A DNA stretch of 16,130 nucleotides from contig JAIESJ010000191.1 of NCBI GenBank assembly GCA_019746155.1, forward strand, positions 1 through 16,130, given 5' to 3'. This document shows positions 13,756 through 16,130 of the stretch, piece after piece. Within the stretch, counting starts at the first letter, position 1; the number at the start of each line of letters is the position of its first letter. A program made the position numbers and the translations under genes. The DNA is from Burkholderiales bacterium. Its GTDB lineage: Bacteria > Pseudomonadota > Gammaproteobacteria > Burkholderiales > SG8-41. A model generated the notes under the pieces. The model searched no databases and was not told the DNA's origin. It saw nothing but the letters and a program-made list of their open reading frames with translations.

Positions 13756-14649
13756 ATGAATTCTTCCGACCTCATCGACGAGTTCTGCGATGCGCTGTGG
13801 CTCGAAGACGGGCTGGCGCGCAACACGCTCGACAGCTACCGGCGCGATCTTGTTCAATTCCGTGACTGGTTGAGCGCAAAACAGGGCAAGGCGCTGCTGG
13901 CGGCGAACCACGCCGAGCTGCTCGGTTTCCTCGCCTACAAGGTCAACCGTCGCGCCAAGGCCAGCACCACCAGCCGCAAGCTCTCCAGCCTCAAGCGCTT
14001 CTACCGCTTTGCGCTGCGGCAGGGCAAGATTGCGGCCGATCCCACCCTCAAGATCGACGCGCCCAAACTGCCGCGCGCGCTGCCCAAGAGCCTCACCGAA
14101 CAAGACGTCGAGAATCTGCTCGCCGCGCCCCACATCGAAGAGGCGCTCGGCCTGCGCGACAAGGCCATGCTGGAGACGCTGTACGCGAGCGGCCTGCGCG
14201 TGTCGGAGCTGGTGACGCTCAAGCTGCCGCAGGTAAGCCAGGACATGGGCGTGGTGCGCGTGATGGGCAAGGGCTCGAAGGAGCGGCTGGTGCCGCTGGG
14301 CGAAGAGGCGCTGGCGTGGATCAGGCGCTATCTCAAGGAGGCGCGGACGGCGCTGCTCGGGGCCAAGGCGAGCGACGACCTGTTCGTCACCGCGCGTGGC
14401 GGGGCCATGACGCGCCAGGCGTTCTGGTATCTGCTCAAGCGCTACGCCGCGCAGGCGGGGCTTGGCAAGCCGATCTCGCCGCACACGCTGCGCCACGCCT
14501 TTGCAACCCATCTTTTGAATCACGGCGCCGACCTGCGCGTGGTACAGCTGCTGCTCGGCCACTCCGACATTTCAACAACGCAGATTTACACCCACGTCGC
14601 GCGCGAGCGGCTGAAGCAGCTGCACGCGAAGCATCATCCGAGAGGCTGA
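13756..14649 (+). CDS. xerD: Site-specific tyrosine recombinase XerD
   Basis: This 297-aa tyrosine recombinase acts with XerC at dif to resolve chromosome dimers under FtsK control. The N-terminal SAM-like core-binding domain spans about 1-95 and the catalytic domain about 110-290. The catalytic set is complete: Arg148 (ASGLRVSEL), Lys172 (GKGSKER), His243 and Arg246 (HTLRHAFATHLL), His269 (LLGHSDISTTQIYTH) and nucleophile Tyr278. These agree to within one position with E. coli XerD. The C-terminus VARERLKQLHAKHHPRG marks XerD rather than XerC. Housekeeping role is favoured over an integrase because length, motifs and chromosomal neighbours are ordinary. The ATG at 13756 has only a weak ribosome binding site (TTGAG). 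It follows an inverted repeat and ends within a hairpin. Confidence 0.97.
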   Translation: MNSSDLIDEFCDALWLEDGLARNTLDSYRRDLVQFRDWLSAKQGKALLAANHAELLGFLAYKVNRRAKASTTSRKLSSLKRFYRFALRQGKIAADPTLKIDAPKLPRALPKSLTEQDVENLLAAPHIEEALGLRDKAMLETLYASGLRVSELVTLKLPQVSQDMGVVRVMGKGSKERLVPLGEEALAWIRRYLKEARTALLGAKASDDLFVTARGGAMTRQAFWYLLKRYAAQAGLGKPISPHTLRHAFATHLLNHGADLRVVQLLLGHSDISTTQIYTHVARERLKQLHAKHHPRG

Positions 14650-14673
14650 ATCGCGAAGGACGCGATTCAGCCT
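14643..14673. other. 13-bp perfect hairpin over the xerD stop codon
   Basis: AGGCTGAATCGCG (14643-14655) is exactly complementary to CGCGATTCAGCCT (14661-14673) with a 5-base AAGGA loop. The left arm contains the xerD stop (14647-14649). No T-run follows on either strand, so it is not a canonical terminator. It could protect the xerD mRNA 3' end or work with Rho. Confidence 0.7.
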
Positions 14674-14781
14674 TAATGGAAAACGGATAACGACAAGAAC
14701 GGATCTCATGTACTGTGGGTGACCATTCTCCGGAGCGCACACGGAGGCTATTTGTCTTTCATTCAGATTTTCATTTAGGCG

Positions 14782-14805
14782 AAAGGGCGGCTCAGGCCGG
14801 CCTTT
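14782..14805. terminator. Possible bidirectional terminator between xerD and folB
   Basis: AAAGGGCGGC (14782-14791) pairs with GCCGGCCTTT (14796-14805) with one mismatch and a TCAG loop that includes part of the folB stop codon. The stem ends in As and Ts, giving a short T-run on each strand (TTTT at 14803-14806 on plus). It sits between convergent genes, where shared terminators are common. The rest of the 142-base gap (14650-14791) holds only the xerD hairpin and unremarkable sequence. Confidence 0.35.
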
Positions 14806-15151
14806 TGCCTCGCTCGATGGTGACGCCAAGCCGCTTGACGCTCTTGAGCGCGCCCAGCTTGGCGACGCTGACTTTGACCCAGGGCGCTCCGAATTCCTTG
14901 AGCACGATCTGGGCCACATGCTCGGCGAGCCGTTCGAGCAGCAGAAAATGGTTTTCCTGCAGCGAAGCAGTAATGCGCGCCACGATCCTGGAGTAGTCGA
15001 TGGTCTCGCCGATCCGGTCGCTGCGGGGCCGGCCGGTTTCGGGAATGCCGATCTCGAGATCGAACTGAACGGTCTGCGGTACTCTGCGTTCCCATTCGTA
15101 GATGCCGATCAGAATGTTGAGCCTGAAATCGTTGATGAAGATAATGTCCAT
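14792..15151 (-). CDS. folB: Dihydroneopterin aldolase FolB
   Basis: This 119-aa cytoplasmic enzyme of folate synthesis splits 7,8-dihydroneopterin into 6-hydroxymethyl-7,8-dihydropterin and glycolaldehyde. The family features are the start MDIIFINDFRLNILIGIYEWERRVPQTVQFDLEI, IDYSRI (51-56), LLERLAEHVA with the pterin-binding Glu73, and the late lysine motif VSVAKLGAL (Lys98), where the usual Pro after Lys is Leu. Length is normal. The frame stays open upstream to 15265, but those 38 residues are only a translation of the heptamer array, so the ATG at 15151 is correct. No clear ribosome binding site precedes it. The gene is divergent from plsY, and the tandem repeat lies 9 bases before its start. 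Confidence 0.95.
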   Translation of the reverse strand: MDIIFINDFRLNILIGIYEWERRVPQTVQFDLEIGIPETGRPRSDRIGETIDYSRIVARITASLQENHFLLLERLAEHVAQIVLKEFGAPWVKVSVAKLGALKSVKRLGVTIERGKRPA

Positions 15152-15160
15152 TTGTTGCCG

Positions 15161-15216
15161 GTGAAGAGTGAAGAGTGAAGGGTGAAGGGTGAAGGGTGAA
15201 GGGTGAAGGGTGAAGG
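15161..15216 (+). repeat. Heptanucleotide tandem array GTGAAGR x8 in the folB leader
   Basis: Eight perfect-length 7-bp units run from 15161 to 15216: two GTGAAGA followed by six GTGAAGG. The array ends 9 bases from the folB ATG (on the minus strand it reads as CTTCAC-rich repeats in the folB leader) and 64 bases before plsY. A GGGGAAACCCC mini-hairpin follows at 15215-15225. Six identical consecutive units indicate recent slippage expansion. Confidence 0.95.
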
Positions 15217-15280
15217 GGAAACCCCAGGACCGCAATTCCCCGATTCGGATAGAATTGGCGCACATTTTAAGTGAAATCCC

Positions 15281-15916
15281 ATGAGTACCCTAGTTTTTGC
15301 GCTGATCGCCTATCTGATCGGGTCGATTTCGTTTGCGGTGATCGTCAGCCGCGCTTTCGGGCTGCCCGACCCGCGCAGCTACGGTTCCGGCAATCCCGGC
15401 GCGACCAATGTGCTGCGCACCGGCAGGAAAGCCGCAGCGGTGCTGACGCTGCTCGGCGACGGTGCCAAAGGCTGGCTCGCCGTATTTGTTGTGCAGCGCC
15501 TCGTTGTTGTGCAGCGCTTCGGCGAACCGGAAATGCTCGATATTTCACTGGCCGCAGCGGCGGTTGCCGTCGTGATCGGCCATATGTATCCGGTGTTCTT
15601 CCGCTTCCGGGGCGGCAAGGGCGTATCCACCGCGCTCGGCGTGCTGGTTGCGCTCGATTATTATCTGGCTGCCGGCACGGTCGCAACCTGGCTCATTATT
15701 GCATTCTTCTTCCGCATCTCCTCGCTGGCGGCGTTGATTTCCGCGCTGTTCGCGCCGTTCTTCTGTTTTTTGCTGTTTGGCATGCGTCCGGTCACGATAG
15801 CGGTGATTGTGATCTCGCTGCTGCTCGTCTGGCGGCACAAGACCAATATCCGGAATCTGCTGGCCGGCAAGGAAAGCCGCTTCGGCGGCCGCAGTACCGG
15901 CTCATCGCAGAACTAG
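15281..15916 (+). CDS. plsY: Glycerol-3-phosphate acyltransferase PlsY
   Basis: This 211-aa polytopic inner-membrane enzyme acylates glycerol-3-phosphate from acyl-phosphate, the first step of phospholipid synthesis. Motifs are YGSGNPGATNVLR (34-46) with the SGNPGATN signature and FRFRGGKGVSTALG (107-120) with the GGKGV signature. Around these are hydrophobic segments at about 2-22, 52-77, 88-105, 117-140 and 142-185. Length is normal (about 200). The ATG at 15281 lacks a strong Shine-Dalgarno sequence. A TAGAAT hexamer at 15250-15255 could be its -10 element, but I see no -35. Its TAG stop shares the CTAG at 15913-15916 with the stop of the convergent tsaD gene. The plsY-tsaD convergent pairing is common in betaproteobacteria. 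Confidence 0.97.
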   Translation: MSTLVFALIAYLIGSISFAVIVSRAFGLPDPRSYGSGNPGATNVLRTGRKAAAVLTLLGDGAKGWLAVFVVQRLVVVQRFGEPEMLDISLAAAAVAVVIGHMYPVFFRFRGGKGVSTALGVLVALDYYLAAGTVATWLIIAFFFRISSLAALISALFAPFFCFLLFGMRPVTIAVIVISLLLVWRHKTNIRNLLAGKESRFGGRSTGSSQN

Positions 15917-16130
15917 GCGGGCTCGGGCGTCTCCAGGCTCGCCAAATCCCAGCGCGGCCGCACCGTGAAGCTGCGTTTCAGTGATGAGTGATGAGTGATG
16001 AGTGATGAGCGCTCCAGCCGCAGAGTGCCGGCTAGGGCAATCATCGCACCGTTGTCGGTGCAGAACTCAAGCTCGGGATAGAACACGCTGAAGCCTTTGC
16101 GCCTGGCGCTCGCGGACAGGCGCTCCCGCA
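15913..16130 (-). CDS. tsaD: tRNA N6-adenosine threonylcarbamoyltransferase TsaD, C-terminal part only
   Basis: The minus strand from the right edge to the stop at 15913-15915 gives the last 71 complete codons of TsaD (Kae1/Gcp family), which transfers threonylcarbamoyl to A37 of ANN-decoding tRNAs. Visible family features are GFSVFYPELEFCTDNGAMIALAG and the terminal TVRPRWDLASL. Between them lies a linker, ERSSLITHHSSLKRSF, encoded largely by a 4-unit heptamer array. Compared from memory with E. coli TsaD, it is about six residues longer there. The N-terminal metal-binding part (HxxxH) is outside the window. The stop overlaps the plsY stop by two bases. Confidence 0.95.
   Translation of the reverse strand, partial: RERLSASARRKGFSVFYPELEFCTDNGAMIALAGTLRLERSSLITHHSSLKRSFTVRPRWDLASLETPEPA
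15981..16008 (+). repeat. Heptanucleotide tandem array GTGATGA x4 inside tsaD
   Basis: Four identical, uninterrupted GTGATGA units (TCATCAC on the tsaD coding strand) lie within the tsaD reading frame. Because 7 is not a multiple of 3, the translation does not repeat per unit and a change of one or two units would shift the frame. The net gain of three units is 21 bp, or seven codons. The unit resembles the GTGAAGR unit upstream of folB, in the same orientation. Confidence 0.95.

Noticed and set aside
13756..14649. Tyrosine recombinase as a phage or integron integrase
   Set aside because: Length, catalytic spacing and the HHPRG-type C-terminus match housekeeping XerD, and no att sites, tRNA or mobile genes are nearby.
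15152..15265. N-terminal extension of folB (38 residues)
   Set aside because: It is the translation of the heptamer array (repeating PSPFTLH-like string) with no FolB similarity.
1..16130. CRISPR array, toxin-antitoxin, prophage, IS element, tRNA or rRNA genes
   Set aside because: None seen on either strand; the only tandem arrays have 7-bp units without spacers.

Overview
The window looks like chromosomal DNA from a betaproteobacterium (Burkholderiales/Nitrosomonadales-like). The evidence is the moderately high GC content, the gene order kdsD-kdsC-lptC-lptA-lptB-rpoN-hpf-ptsN, a short HPF, and a TAXI-type TRAP transporter next to an enolase-superfamily enzyme. The genus cannot be fixed from this sequence alone. 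Coding density is high and no stretch longer than about 150 bases lacks a gene.

Positions 1-5972 (minus strand) hold one compact co-oriented block read from right to left. kdsD and kdsC make and process the Kdo precursor. lptC, lptA and lptB encode parts of the lipopolysaccharide export bridge. rpoN (sigma-54), hpf (ribosome hibernation factor) and ptsN (EIIA-Ntr, cut by the left edge) follow. The block therefore joins envelope biogenesis to sigma-54/PTS-Ntr control, an arrangement well known in proteobacteria. It is probably driven in part by an extended -10 element so close to kdsD that the message may be nearly leaderless.

Positions 6079-8043 (plus) encode a divergent CPA2 cation:proton antiporter with RCK (TrkA) domains. 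Positions 8151-13141 are the accessory part. A mandelate-racemase-type enzyme (minus) is divergent from a small VOC/glyoxalase-fold protein (plus). These are followed by a TAXI-type TRAP solute-binding protein, a strong intrinsic terminator, and the fused TRAP permease. Together they look like an uptake and catabolism cassette for an organic or sugar acid whose identity cannot be read from sequence.

Positions 13169-16130 return to housekeeping genes: ogt, xerD, folB (minus), plsY (plus) and the C-terminal end of tsaD (minus). plsY and tsaD converge so tightly that their stop codons share one CTAG. This part is unusually rich in small repeats. There is a large imperfect inverted repeat built from CACAGAG words between ogt and xerD, and a 13-bp perfect hairpin over the xerD stop. 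There are also two heptanucleotide tandem arrays: GTGAAGR x8 in the folB leader and GTGATGA x4 inside the tsaD coding region.

I found no defence system, CRISPR array, prophage or IS element. The least ordinary signals are the two related heptamer arrays, the possible leaderless kdsD promoter, and the uncharacterised enzyme/TRAP cassette.
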